A stretch of 5,820 bases of DNA, taken from positions 1 to 5,820 of the forward strand of contig JAQNCU010000199.1 of the NCBI GenBank assembly GCA_029077775.1. The letters are read 5' to 3'. The stretch comes from Acidocella sp. (GTDB lineage Bacteria > Pseudomonadota > Alphaproteobacteria > Acetobacterales > Acetobacteraceae). The position numbers were made by a program, and so were the translations under genes. A model generated the notes under the pieces. The model was given only the letters and a program-made list of their open reading frames with translations. It had not been told where the DNA came from and did not search any database. Shown here piece by piece: positions 1 through 5,820 of this stretch. Position 1 is the first letter of the stretch; every line of letters starts with the position of its first letter.

Positions 1-711
1 GTTATCGAGACGTCGTCAGCTTTGGGCCGTTACCTGGCAAGCTTCCCCCGCGCCACCGCGCTGCAACTGCAAACCCTCGTGCCGTATGAGGGCGAAGCAG
101 GCATATTTTATATTCGTCACCCGGATGAGCCAACCGGGCGGATTACTTCCGTGACGCTGAAATTTCCGCCCATGGTCACGGGTGATGGCACATCGTCCAT
201 TGGCACCTTGATCGCAGCGGATGCGCGGCTTAACGCCATCGGCCACTTGTTGCTCCCGGCCTTGGGCGCCAGAGCCGCTTCTGTGCCCAAACCCGGAGAC
301 ACAATCCGCCTTGTCTTTGTCGGCAACCACTGTCGCGGCTCGACATTCATAGACGGGCTGGACATCGTAACCCCGGCCCTCGCGGCGCGGATCGAGGATA
401 TCGTGCGCGACATGCCGGGGATGTTTTTCACCCGAATCGATCTGCGCTACGAGTCGCTTGAGAGCCTGCGCAACGGCGAGGGCTTCCAGATCATCGAATT
501 CAACGGCAGCGGCTCAGAGGCGACAAATATCTGGGACCCGCGCATGACCATCCGCAAAGCCTATGCGACGCAATTTTTTCACTACGGTGAGTCATTCCGG
601 ATCGGCGAGGCCATCCGTCGGCGCGGGGCGCGGCCCACCGGATTTTTCCGGCTCATGGCCCTATGGCGCCAGCAAAAGCACCTCATGGCGGCCTATCCGG
701 CGAATGATTAG
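1..711 (+). CDS. ATP-grasp domain protein, 5'-truncated (C-terminal 236 residues)
   Basis: The frame is open from the first base of the window, so the gene begins upstream. A TTG at 22 is in frame, but it sits inside conserved sequence and is not a credible start. What remains looks like the C-terminal half of an ATP-grasp ligase-like protein related to the D-Ala-D-Ala ligase fold. Counting from base 1, the QLQTLVPYEGEAGIFYIR segment (about residues 22-39) resembles the ATP-grasp strand that carries the adenine-contacting residues. The FVTGDG-like MVTGDGTSS follows at about 58-66, and GNHCRGSTFIDG at about 108-119. The metal-binding signature is present as RID (Asp at 147) and EFNG (Glu 166, Asn 168; bases 496-504). 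The family joins a carboxylate to an amine or thiol through an acyl-phosphate, but the substrate here cannot be read. The gene converges on the DUF1348 gene 8 bases away. Assignment to the fold is fairly safe; the specific function is unknown. Confidence 0.8.
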   Translation, partial: VIETSSALGRYLASFPRATALQLQTLVPYEGEAGIFYIRHPDEPTGRITSVTLKFPPMVTGDGTSSIGTLIAADARLNAIGHLLLPALGARAASVPKPGDTIRLVFVGNHCRGSTFIDGLDIVTPALAARIEDIVRDMPGMFFTRIDLRYESLESLRNGEGFQIIEFNGSGSEATNIWDPRMTIRKAYATQFFHYGESFRIGEAIRRRGARPTGFFRLMALWRQQKHLMAAYPAND

Positions 712-719
712 CTGGCCCG

Positions 720-1190
720 CTACAACCCCAATTCACGCAACCCCGGATAATCGGCCGGCCGCGCGCCCGGTGCTGCCCAGTTGAATTTTCGGTCGGCCTG
801 CGTGATCCGCACATCGTTGATGCTGGCCTGACGCCACGACATCAGCCCCTCATTTGAGAATTCCCAGTTCTCATTGCCATAGGCGCGCCACCATTGGCCG
901 GCCGCGTCATGAAATTCGTACTGGAAGCGCACCGCGATCTGGTTGGCATGGAACGCCCATAATTCCTTGATCAGTCGGTAATCATGCTCCTTGGCCCATT
1001 TGCGCTCCAAAAACGCAATAATAGCATCCCGTCCGGCGAAAAACTCATCGCGATTGCGCCAGCGGCTATCCTCGGTATAGGCCAGCGACACGCGCACTGG
1101 GTCCCGGCTGTTCCAGGCATCTTCCGCCATCCGTACTTTCTGTGCGGCGGACACGGCATCGAATGGCGGCAAAGGCGGTCTGACGGCCAT
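720..1190 (-). CDS. DUF1348 / NTF2-like (SnoaL-fold) protein, 156 aa
   Basis: The protein matches, from memory, the compact DUF1348 family, described as nuclear transport factor 2-like. These are small cytoplasmic cone-shaped alpha+beta proteins with no established reaction. Recognisable family blocks are RPPLPPF at residues 4-10, KVRMAEDAWNSRDPVRVSLAYTE across 18-40, DSRWRNRDEFFAGR at 41-54, and RKWAKEHDYRLIKELWAF at 63-80. They continue with IAVRFQYEFHD at 85-95, YGNENWEF at 104-111, and the C-terminal PADYPGLRELGL. The fold has a conserved hydrophobic pocket, and the many Trp and Tyr residues here fit that. There is no signal peptide or membrane segment. The frame stays open upstream to 1334, but the ATG at 1190-1188 is chosen because the family begins there and an AGGAG lies 7 bases upstream of it. 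The gene is transcribed divergently from the DUF2889 gene and ends 8 bases from the ATP-grasp gene. Family assignment is strong; function is unknown. Confidence 0.9.
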   Translation of the reverse strand: MAVRPPLPPFDAVSAAQKVRMAEDAWNSRDPVRVSLAYTEDSRWRNRDEFFAGRDAIIAFLERKWAKEHDYRLIKELWAFHANQIAVRFQYEFHDAAGQWWRAYGNENWEFSNEGLMSWRQASINDVRITQADRKFNWAAPGARPADYPGLRELGL

Positions 1191-1197
1191 ATCCTGT

Positions 1198-1202
1198 CTC
1201 CT
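1198..1202 (-). promoter_or_regulatory. Ribosome binding site of the DUF1348 gene
   Basis: Read on the minus strand this is AGGAG, separated by 7 bases from the ATG at 1190-1188. It fixes the start against the longer open frame, whose extra 48 residues are low-complexity and Arg/Ser-rich and do not belong to the family. Confidence 0.8.
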
Positions 1203-1324
1203 GCTTGTGCGCCCGGCTTGCTTGTGTGCAGTGCGGAATCGCGTAGATGCCTGTATCCGGCTGCGTGAGCAACCACATACGCCAACAATACCCGGCACGA
1301 CCCCATCAAACCATTCCCTGTGAC

Positions 1325-1329
1325 AAAGG
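1325..1329 (+). promoter_or_regulatory. Ribosome binding site of the DUF2889 gene
   Basis: AAAGG lies 7 bases before the ATG at 1337. It supports that start over the in-frame ATG at 1247, which would add 30 residues that do not resemble the family. Confidence 0.65.
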
Positions 1330-1336
1330 TCCAATC

Positions 1337-1882
1337 ATGCCCCTCACCCGCCCCGCGCCGCGCAAATTACTGCACCTCAGGGATATCGAGCTTCGCGGCT
1401 ATGAGCGCGCGGATGGCCTGGTCGATATCGAGGTCCATATGACCGACACCAAATCCTATAGCTGGGCCAACCATGACCGCGGCGACATCGCCTCTGGCGA
1501 GGCGCTGCACGATATGTGGATGCGCGTCACGCTCGACCGGGACATGGTCATCCAGCATTGCGAGGCCGCGATGGATGCCACGCCGTACACGATGTGCCCG
1601 AATGTCGCGGCGAATTTCGGGCGGCTTGCGGGCCTGACCATCGGCAGGGGGTTCCTGAAGGCCGCGATGCAGCGTGTGGGTGGCGTTGAAGGCTGCACGC
1701 ATTTACGAGAATTGCTCCAGCCCCTGGCCACGGTCGCGTTCCAGACCCGCTTCTCATTGAGCCACCGGGGCGACGCCCGCCCCAAACAGGACAGCATCCC
1801 GCCATCGCTGGTCGATACATGTTATGCCTATGCCGCCAACGGCGTGCTCGCCCAGGGCCATAATCCGCCAGCCTCCGATTAA
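1337..1882 (+). CDS. DUF2889 domain-containing protein, 181 aa
   Basis: I recognise this as a DUF2889 protein, a proteobacterial family without an assigned reaction. Family-like blocks are the N-terminal MPLTRPAPRKLLHLRDIELRGY, and GLVDIEVHMTDTKSY (about residues 27-41), which is close to the usual 'DGLWDIEGHLTDTK'. They continue with the HDMW stretch at 58-61, EAAMDATPYTMCPNVAANF (about 76-94), LAGLTIGRGF (98-107), and the hallmark GGVEGCTHLRELL at 115-127. A final block, LVDTCYAYA, lies at 158-166. Candidate functional residues, by position in these blocks only, are His58, Cys87, Cys120, His122 and Cys162. There is no signal peptide or transmembrane segment, so it is probably cytoplasmic. 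The coding end is 112 bases upstream of atpH in the same direction, so read-through into the F1 operon is possible but not shown. Family call is confident; function is unknown. Confidence 0.88.
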   Translation: MPLTRPAPRKLLHLRDIELRGYERADGLVDIEVHMTDTKSYSWANHDRGDIASGEALHDMWMRVTLDRDMVIQHCEAAMDATPYTMCPNVAANFGRLAGLTIGRGFLKAAMQRVGGVEGCTHLRELLQPLATVAFQTRFSLSHRGDARPKQDSIPPSLVDTCYAYAANGVLAQGHNPPASD

Positions 1883-1924
1883 GCCTGAACGGCCTTGCTG
1901 CGCTTATATCCCTATGTTACTGCC

Positions 1925-1961
1925 CCGCCGTGGCCCGGGGACGGGTCACAAGGCGCGGCGG
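1925..1961 (+). other. Two-part GC-rich hairpin in the atp operon leader, GNRA-type loop
   Basis: Bases 1930-1937 (GTGGCCCG) pair with 1942-1949 (CGGGTCAC) to give eight consecutive pairs, including one G-U in RNA, closed by the tetraloop GGGA, which fits GNRA. Below it CCGCC (1925-1929) can pair with GGCGG (1957-1961), leaving a 7-base bulge on the 3' side. No U-run follows, so it is not an intrinsic terminator of the DUF2889 gene. It ends 33 bases before the proposed TTG start of atpH and would lie in the operon's 5' untranslated region if the promoter is upstream of it. Pairing is read directly; any function is inferred. Confidence 0.5.
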
Positions 1962-1979
1962 AATCAGGAATCCAAGAAC

Positions 1980-1986
1980 AGGCGAG
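1980..1986 (+). promoter_or_regulatory. Ribosome binding site that decides the atpH TTG start
   Basis: AGGCGAG lies 8 bases before TTG at 1995. It is an imperfect Shine-Dalgarno match, but it is the only purine-rich element correctly placed for any start near the conserved N-terminus of the delta subunit. Confidence 0.55.
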
Positions 1987-1994
1987 CACACCCA

Positions 1995-2558
1995 TTGGTT
2001 GATATTGCGACAAAAGCTGAGACGAGATTGTCCGGGCGTTACGCCGCGGCGCTCTATGCGCTTGGCGCGGAGCAGAACACTCTGCCGCAGATTGTCGATC
2101 AGATGGCGGCCCTCGGCCATCTGATCTCCGGCAACAAGGACCTCGCGGCACTTATCGCCAACCCATTGACCGACGCCGCCAAGTCCGCACCGGCGATCCG
2201 CGCGGCGTTGTCATCGCAGGGGTTTCTGCCGGTCATCATGAATTTCGTGAACGTCGTCATCGCCAATCGCCGTCTCGCGGACCTGCCCGGGCTGATCTCG
2301 GGTTTCGCTTCTTATGCCGCACAACAGCGTGGTGAGATCGTGGCAGAAGTCACCTCCGCCCATGCCCTGTCAGACCTCCAACGCGCCCAGCTCAGCGCCC
2401 GTCTGACCGAGGCCGGCTATGGCACCATTAAACTCATCGAGCGTCTCGACCCCAGCCTGCTCGGCGGTCTGGTCTTGAAAATCGGCGCCCGGCTTTACGA
2501 TACCAGCCTTAAATCCCGCCTTAACCGGCTAAATTATTCTCTCAAGGGAGCTGCCTGA
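1995..2558 (+). CDS. atpH: F1Fo ATP synthase subunit delta (OSCP homologue)
   Basis: The delta subunit sits on top of F1 and joins the alpha N-termini to the peripheral b/b' stalk, holding the stator against rotor torque. The 187-residue product has the family's usual length. The N-terminal helical domain includes RLSGRYAAALYALGAE (residues 11-26), the standard 'GRYA.ALF.LA' motif. Further hallmarks are NFVNVVIANRRLADLPGL (83-100) and the RGEIVAEVTSAHALS strand-turn (112-126). The delta signature IKLIERLDPSLLGGLVLKIG occupies 145-164, and the end IGARLYDTSLKSRLNRL is typical. The start is TTG at 1995: the frame is open further upstream, but the ATGs at 1824 and 1914 have no ribosome binding site and would add unrelated sequence. 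A second TTG at 2028 would cut away expected N-terminal residues. It is the first gene of the operon, one base from atpA. Identity is very secure; the start is probable. Confidence 0.96.
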   Translation: MVDIATKAETRLSGRYAAALYALGAEQNTLPQIVDQMAALGHLISGNKDLAALIANPLTDAAKSAPAIRAALSSQGFLPVIMNFVNVVIANRRLADLPGLISGFASYAAQQRGEIVAEVTSAHALSDLQRAQLSARLTEAGYGTIKLIERLDPSLLGGLVLKIGARLYDTSLKSRLNRLNYSLKGAA

Positions 2559-2559
2559 C

Positions 2560-4092
2560 ATGGAGATCCGCCCAGCCGAAATCTCCGAAATTCTGAAAAG
2601 CCAGATCGCGAATTTCGACACCGAGGCCAATGTTGCCGAAACCGGCCAGGTGCTCAGCGTCGGCGACGGCATTGCCCGGATCTTCGGTCTGTCCAACATC
2701 ATGGCCGGTGAGCTGGTCGAATTTCCCGGCGCCGGGGTAAAGGGCATGGCGCTCAACCTGGAGCAGGACAATGTCGGCGCGGTGATCTTCGGTGACGATA
2801 CCGCGATCCGCGAGGGCGATGTCGTCAACCGTACCGGCCAGATTGTCGATGTGCCCGTGGGTAAGGGGCTGCTCGGCCGCGTGGTCGATGCGCTGGGCAA
2901 CCCGATCGACGGCAAAGGCCCGGTGATGTACACCGAGCGCCGTTTGGTAGAGACCAAGGCCCCCGGCATCATCCCGCGCAAATCGGTGCATGAACCGATG
3001 CAGACCGGCATCAAATCCATCGACGTGCTGGTCCCCATCGGGCGCGGCCAGCGCGAATTGATCATCGGCGACCGCCAGACCGGCAAAACCGCTCTGATCA
3101 TCGATACCATCATTAACCAGAAAGCCATCAACGCGCTGGGCGATGAGAGCAAGAAGCTCTATTGCATCTATGTCGCCATCGGCCAGAAACGCTCAACCGT
3201 CGCACAGCTTGTCCGCACGCTGGAGGCGCAAGGCGTGATGGAATATTCCATCGTGGTGGCCGCCACGGCGTCTGACCCGGCGCCCATGCAGTATCTCGCC
3301 CCCTATACCGGCTGCGCGATGGGCGAATATTTCCGTGACAACGCCATGCACGCGCTCATCGCCTATGATGATCTGTCCAAGCAGGCGGTCGCCTATCGCC
3401 AGATGTCGCTGTTGCTGCGCCGCCCGCCAGGGCGCGAGGCTTATCCCGGCGACGTGTTCTATCTGCATTCACGGCTGCTGGAGCGTGCGGCGAAAATGTC
3501 GGATGAATTCGGCGCAGGCTCGCTGACCGCACTTCCGGTCATCGAGACCCAGGCGGGTGACGTGTCGGCCTATATCCCCACCAACGTGATCTCGATCACC
3601 GATGGTCAGATTTTCCTTGAGACTGAGCTGTTCTTCAAAGGCATCCGCCCGGCGATCAATGTCGGGCTTTCGGTCAGCCGTGTTGGGTCAGCCGCACAGA
3701 TCAAGGCGATGAAGCAGGTGGCGGGCAAGATCAAGCTCGACCTCGCGCAATACCGGGAAATGGCGGCCTTCGCGCAGTTCTCCTCAGACCTCGACCCGGC
3801 CACGCAAAAAATGCTGGCACGCGGCGCACGGCTGACGGAATTGCTCAAGCAGCCGCAATACCAGCCGTTATCGGTCGAGGACCAGGTGATCTCGGTCTTC
3901 GCCGGAACCCGCGGATACCTCGATAGCCTTGGCGTCGATATGGTCGGCAAGTTTGAGGCCCATCTGCTCTCCGAGATCAAGGCGCGTGAGCCCGCGATCA
4001 TCGAGGCGATCAGCCGCGACCAGCAGATCAAGCCGGAGACCGAGAAAAGCCTGATCGCGTTCATCGAGACCTTGCTCCGCACCTTCGGATAA
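2560..4092 (+). CDS. atpA: F1Fo ATP synthase subunit alpha
   Basis: Alpha is the non-catalytic nucleotide-binding subunit of the F1 alpha3beta3 hexamer on the cytoplasmic face of the inner membrane. The 510-residue length is normal. The N-terminus (MEIRPAEISEILKSQI) is the helix that contacts delta. A beta-barrel follows to about residue 95. The Walker A loop GDRQTGKT is at 170-177, Walker B around LIAYDD (266-271), and the family signature PAINVGLSVS at 364-373. It is followed at once by Arg374, the arginine finger that reaches into the neighbouring beta catalytic site. The C-terminal helical bundle runs from about 380 to the end. The ATG follows AAGGGAG (2544-2550) by 9 bases, and that site lies inside the end of atpH, so translation is probably coupled. 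No residue of the known active-site set is missing. Confidence 0.99.
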   Translation: MEIRPAEISEILKSQIANFDTEANVAETGQVLSVGDGIARIFGLSNIMAGELVEFPGAGVKGMALNLEQDNVGAVIFGDDTAIREGDVVNRTGQIVDVPVGKGLLGRVVDALGNPIDGKGPVMYTERRLVETKAPGIIPRKSVHEPMQTGIKSIDVLVPIGRGQRELIIGDRQTGKTALIIDTIINQKAINALGDESKKLYCIYVAIGQKRSTVAQLVRTLEAQGVMEYSIVVAATASDPAPMQYLAPYTGCAMGEYFRDNAMHALIAYDDLSKQAVAYRQMSLLLRRPPGREAYPGDVFYLHSRLLERAAKMSDEFGAGSLTALPVIETQAGDVSAYIPTNVISITDGQIFLETELFFKGIRPAINVGLSVSRVGSAAQIKAMKQVAGKIKLDLAQYREMAAFAQFSSDLDPATQKMLARGARLTELLKQPQYQPLSVEDQVISVFAGTRGYLDSLGVDMVGKFEAHLLSEIKAREPAIIEAISRDQQIKPETEKSLIAFIETLLRTFG

Positions 4093-4098
4093 ATCCCG

Positions 4099-4974
4099 AT
4101 GCCCAGCTTGAAAACCCTCCGCAACCGAATCAACAGCGTGAAATCCACGCAGAAGATCACCAGCGCCATGAAAATGGTCGCCGCCGCGAAACTGCGCCGC
4201 GCGCAGGCGCAAGCGGAATCATCACGCCCCTATGCCAGGCGCATGGGCGAGATGATGGCGGCCCTTGCTGCCGGTGCCGCCGAAAACCCGAACGCGCCGG
4301 CTTTGCTTGTTGGCAATGGAAAGGCGCAGACGCATTTGCTGCTCGCGATCACCGCTGACCGTGGTCTGGCCGGGGCGTTTAGCGCGAATATCGGCAAACA
4401 TGTCCGTACCCAGACACTGGCGCTGGAAGCCCAGGGCAAAACCGTGAAAATCTTCGCCCTGGGCCGCAAGGGAAATGATTATTTCAAGCGCGAACTCATG
4501 GACCGGATTGCCGGGCACAAGAATTTCGTCGGCAAAAAAACCGTCGAATTCGCCGACGCCGAGGCCATCGCCGCGCAGATCATCGCCATGTTCCGCGATG
4601 GCGGTTTCGATGTCTGCACCTTGGTGTTCAACCGGTTCCATTCCGTGATGCTGCAAAAAGTCACTGAGACCCCGCTGATCCCGGCGGCCACCCCGGTTGC
4701 CAATGACAACCCGCCGACCGAGACCTACGAGATCGAACCCGATGACGGCACCTTGCTGGACCGTTTGCTGCCGCGCAATCTGGCCGTTCAGATTTATGCG
4801 GCATTGCTGGAAAATGCCGCCGGTTTTTATGCCAGCCAGATGACCGCGATGGACAGCGCCACACGTAACGCGGGCGAGATGATCAAAAAACTCTCGTTGA
4901 ACTACAACCGCGCGCGTCAGGCCAACATCACCAAAGAACTTATCGAGATCATCTCCGGCGCCGAAGCCGTTTGA
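4099..4974 (+). CDS. atpG: F1Fo ATP synthase subunit gamma
   Basis: Gamma is the central shaft that turns inside the alpha3beta3 hexamer and transmits rotation from the Fo c-ring. The 291-residue length fits the family. The N-terminal helix of the coiled coil contains LRNRINSVKSTQKITSAMKM (residues 7-26), a strongly conserved stretch. The Rossmann-like middle domain includes ITADRGLAGAFSANI (84-98), where many relatives have SDRGLCG. The C-terminal helix carries MTAMDSATRNAGEMI (248-262) and ends in the gamma signature ITKELIEIISGAEA (277-290). The start ATG lies only 6 bases after the atpA stop, with no good Shine-Dalgarno (the best match is CGGAT at 4086-4090, inside atpA). Translation therefore probably depends on ribosomes finishing atpA. 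The C-terminus has no extension, so the subunit is of the simple bacterial type. Confidence 0.99.
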   Translation: MPSLKTLRNRINSVKSTQKITSAMKMVAAAKLRRAQAQAESSRPYARRMGEMMAALAAGAAENPNAPALLVGNGKAQTHLLLAITADRGLAGAFSANIGKHVRTQTLALEAQGKTVKIFALGRKGNDYFKRELMDRIAGHKNFVGKKTVEFADAEAIAAQIIAMFRDGGFDVCTLVFNRFHSVMLQKVTETPLIPAATPVANDNPPTETYEIEPDDGTLLDRLLPRNLAVQIYAALLENAAGFYASQMTAMDSATRNAGEMIKKLSLNYNRARQANITKELIEIISGAEAV

Positions 4975-4989
4975 ACAGAGAGAGATACC

Positions 4990-5820
4990 ATGGCAAGCAA
5001 CAACACCGGTCGCATCACACAGGTTCTGGGCGCCGTCGTCGACGTTCAGTTCGAGGGCGCGCTGCCCTATATCCAAAACGCCCTGACCACCCGGATCGGT
5101 GAGCGGACCCTGGTTCTTGAAGTCGCGCAGGAAATTGGTGAGCGCACCGTGCGTTGCATCGCCATGGACACGACCGACGGTATGGTCCGTGGCGCTGAGG
5201 TCACCGATACCGGGGCCGCCATCTCGGTCCCCGTCGGCCCTGGCACGCTGGGGCGCATCTTGAATGTTATCGGTGAGCCGATCGATGAGCGCGGGCCCGT
5301 GGTTGCGGCCTCCATGATGCCAATCCACCGCCCTGCCCCGAGCTTCGATGAGCAATCCGCCTCGGCTGAAATCCTGGTGACCGGCATCAAGGTGGTCGAC
5401 CTCCTCGCCCCCTACCTCAAAGGCGGTAAAACCGGCCTGTTCGGCGGGGCTGGCGTGGGCAAGACCGTGCTGATTCAGGAATTGATCAACAACATCGCCA
5501 AAGGCCATGGCGGCGTGTCGGTGTTTGCAGGCGTGGGGGAGCGTACGCGCGAGGGCAATGACCTCTACCATGAAATGATCGATGCCGGCGTGATCAAGCT
5601 GAATGACGGCAACACCGATGGCTCGAAAGTCGCGCTCGTATATGGCCAGATGAACGAGCCGCCCGGCGCCCGCGCCCGCGTTGCCCTCTCGGGCGTGACG
5701 ATGGCGGAATATTTCCGCGATGTCGAAGGCCAGGATGTGCTGTTCTTCGTCGATAACATCTTCCGCTTCACCCAGGCGGGCGCTGAGATGTCAGCCTTGC
5801 TCGGGCGCATCCCCTCAGCC
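4990..5820 (+). CDS. atpD: F1Fo ATP synthase subunit beta, 3'-truncated (first 277 residues)
   Basis: Beta carries the three catalytic sites where ADP and phosphate are joined during rotation. The visible part starts MASNNTGRITQVLGAVVDVQF, the usual beta-barrel opening with its short variable N-terminus. It contains the phosphate-binding loop GGAGVGKT at residues 152-159. The catalytic glutamate lies in GERTREGND (Glu184, with Arg185), and Walker B Asp255 in VLFFVDN. Sequence beyond FRFTQAGAEMSALLGRIPSA, including the alpha/beta signature and the DELSEED lever, is outside the window. A full-length protein would have about 470-480 residues. The ATG follows an AGAGAGAGA purine tract (4977-4985) and lies 15 bases after atpG. 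No frameshift or missing catalytic residue is seen in the part present. The epsilon gene atpC would be expected next. Confidence 0.99.
   Translation, partial: MASNNTGRITQVLGAVVDVQFEGALPYIQNALTTRIGERTLVLEVAQEIGERTVRCIAMDTTDGMVRGAEVTDTGAAISVPVGPGTLGRILNVIGEPIDERGPVVAASMMPIHRPAPSFDEQSASAEILVTGIKVVDLLAPYLKGGKTGLFGGAGVGKTVLIQELINNIAKGHGGVSVFAGVGERTREGNDLYHEMIDAGVIKLNDGNTDGSKVALVYGQMNEPPGARARVALSGVTMAEYFRDVEGQDVLFFVDNIFRFTQAGAEMSALLGRIPSA

Larger units (their letters stand above)
1191..1336. promoter_or_regulatory. Divergent intergenic region with presumed promoters for both DUF genes
   Basis: This 146-base gap lies between two divergently transcribed genes, so it must hold a promoter for each. 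No strong sigma-70 consensus is visible. The best plus-strand candidate is TTGTGT (1222-1227) and TAGATG (1244-1249), spaced 16 bases, which is weak in both boxes. It also contains a near-perfect 11-base direct repeat, TGCTTGTGCGC at 1202-1212 and TGCTTGTGTGC at 1219-1229. The role of the region is inferred from gene orientation; exact boxes are not supported. Confidence 0.4.
1883..1994 (+). promoter_or_regulatory. Leader / presumed promoter region of the F1 ATP synthase operon
   Basis: This 112-base non-coding stretch separates the DUF2889 gene from the first operon gene. It is the natural place for the operon promoter. An AT-richer patch, TTATATCCCTATGTTA (1904-1919), is the only plausible -10 area in an otherwise GC-rich segment. 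Upstream hexamers such as CTGAAC (1884-1889) and TTGCTG (1895-1900) are poor -35 matches or badly spaced, so no box pair is called. The second half holds a strong hairpin and the ribosome binding site for atpH. Promoter presence is inferred from context. Confidence 0.4.

Noticed and set aside
745..785. Terminator between the convergent ATP-grasp and DUF1348 genes, around GGCCGGCC
   Set aside because: The palindrome lies inside the DUF1348 coding sequence and no T-tract follows it; it is ordinary GC-rich coding DNA.
984..1268. A 94-codon plus-strand open frame opposite the DUF1348 gene
   Set aside because: It is antisense to a recognised family and shows no domain or ribosome binding site.
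1191..1334. N-terminal extension of the DUF1348 gene to 1334
   Set aside because: The added 48 residues do not resemble the family, and an AGGAG is correctly placed for the ATG at 1190.
1247..1336. N-terminal extension of the DUF2889 gene to the ATG at 1247
   Set aside because: The family begins at the MPL-type start at 1337, which has its own AAAGG site; the extension is not protein-like.
1930..1949. Rho-independent terminator after the DUF2889 gene
   Set aside because: The stem is good, but the bases after it are A/G/C-rich with no T-run, so terminator activity is not supported.
1824..1994. Longer atpH starting at 1824 and overlapping the DUF2889 gene
   Set aside because: It would add 57 residues unlike any delta subunit, without a ribosome binding site.
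2529..3152. A 207-codon minus-strand open frame over the start of atpA
   Set aside because: It is Ser/Pro/Thr-rich, antisense to the highly conserved alpha subunit, and is explained as a codon-bias shadow.
3606..4169. A 187-codon minus-strand open frame spanning the atpA-atpG junction
   Set aside because: It is antisense to conserved coding sequence on both sides and has no recognisable domain.
4222..5571. A 449-codon open frame on the minus strand across atpG and atpD
   Set aside because: It lies fully antisense to two unmistakable genes, resembles no known family, has Gly/His/Asp-rich composition typical of a reversed high-GC codon pattern, and has no ribosome binding site or promoter that I can see.

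Overview
The window is GC-rich, densely coding DNA that looks like an alphaproteobacterial chromosome. The main evidence is the gene order atpH-atpA-atpG-atpD, an F1-only ATP synthase operon without the Fo genes, which is the usual alphaproteobacterial arrangement. The alpha and beta subunits also read as typical alphaproteobacterial proteins. The order or family cannot be fixed from sequence reading alone; a Rhodospirillales-like lineage is only a guess.

Layout. Bases 1-711 (+) hold the 3' part of an ATP-grasp family gene that enters from the left edge. It converges, with an 8-base gap, on a minus-strand DUF1348 / NTF2-like gene (720-1190). A 146-base divergent region (1191-1336) separates that gene from a plus-strand DUF2889 gene (1337-1882). 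A 112-base leader (1883-1994), containing a well-formed hairpin, precedes the F1 operon: atpH (1995-2558, probable TTG start), atpA (2560-4092), atpG (4099-4974) and atpD (4990 to the right edge, truncated).

Function. AtpH, AtpA, AtpG and AtpD form the stator cap, catalytic hexamer and central shaft of F1. Their genes are separated by only 1, 6 and 15 bases, which implies one transcript and probable translational coupling. atpC (epsilon) is expected just beyond the right edge, and the Fo genes elsewhere in the genome. All active-site motifs that fall inside the window are intact.

The three genes left of the operon have general or unknown functions, and nothing in the sequence ties them to ATP synthesis. 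I found no mobile element, CRISPR array, tRNA or rRNA, and no convincing undescribed system. The points worth a second look are small: the non-ATG start of atpH, the GNRA-capped hairpin in the operon leader, a short direct repeat in the divergent region, and the conserved but uncharacterised DUF genes beside the operon.
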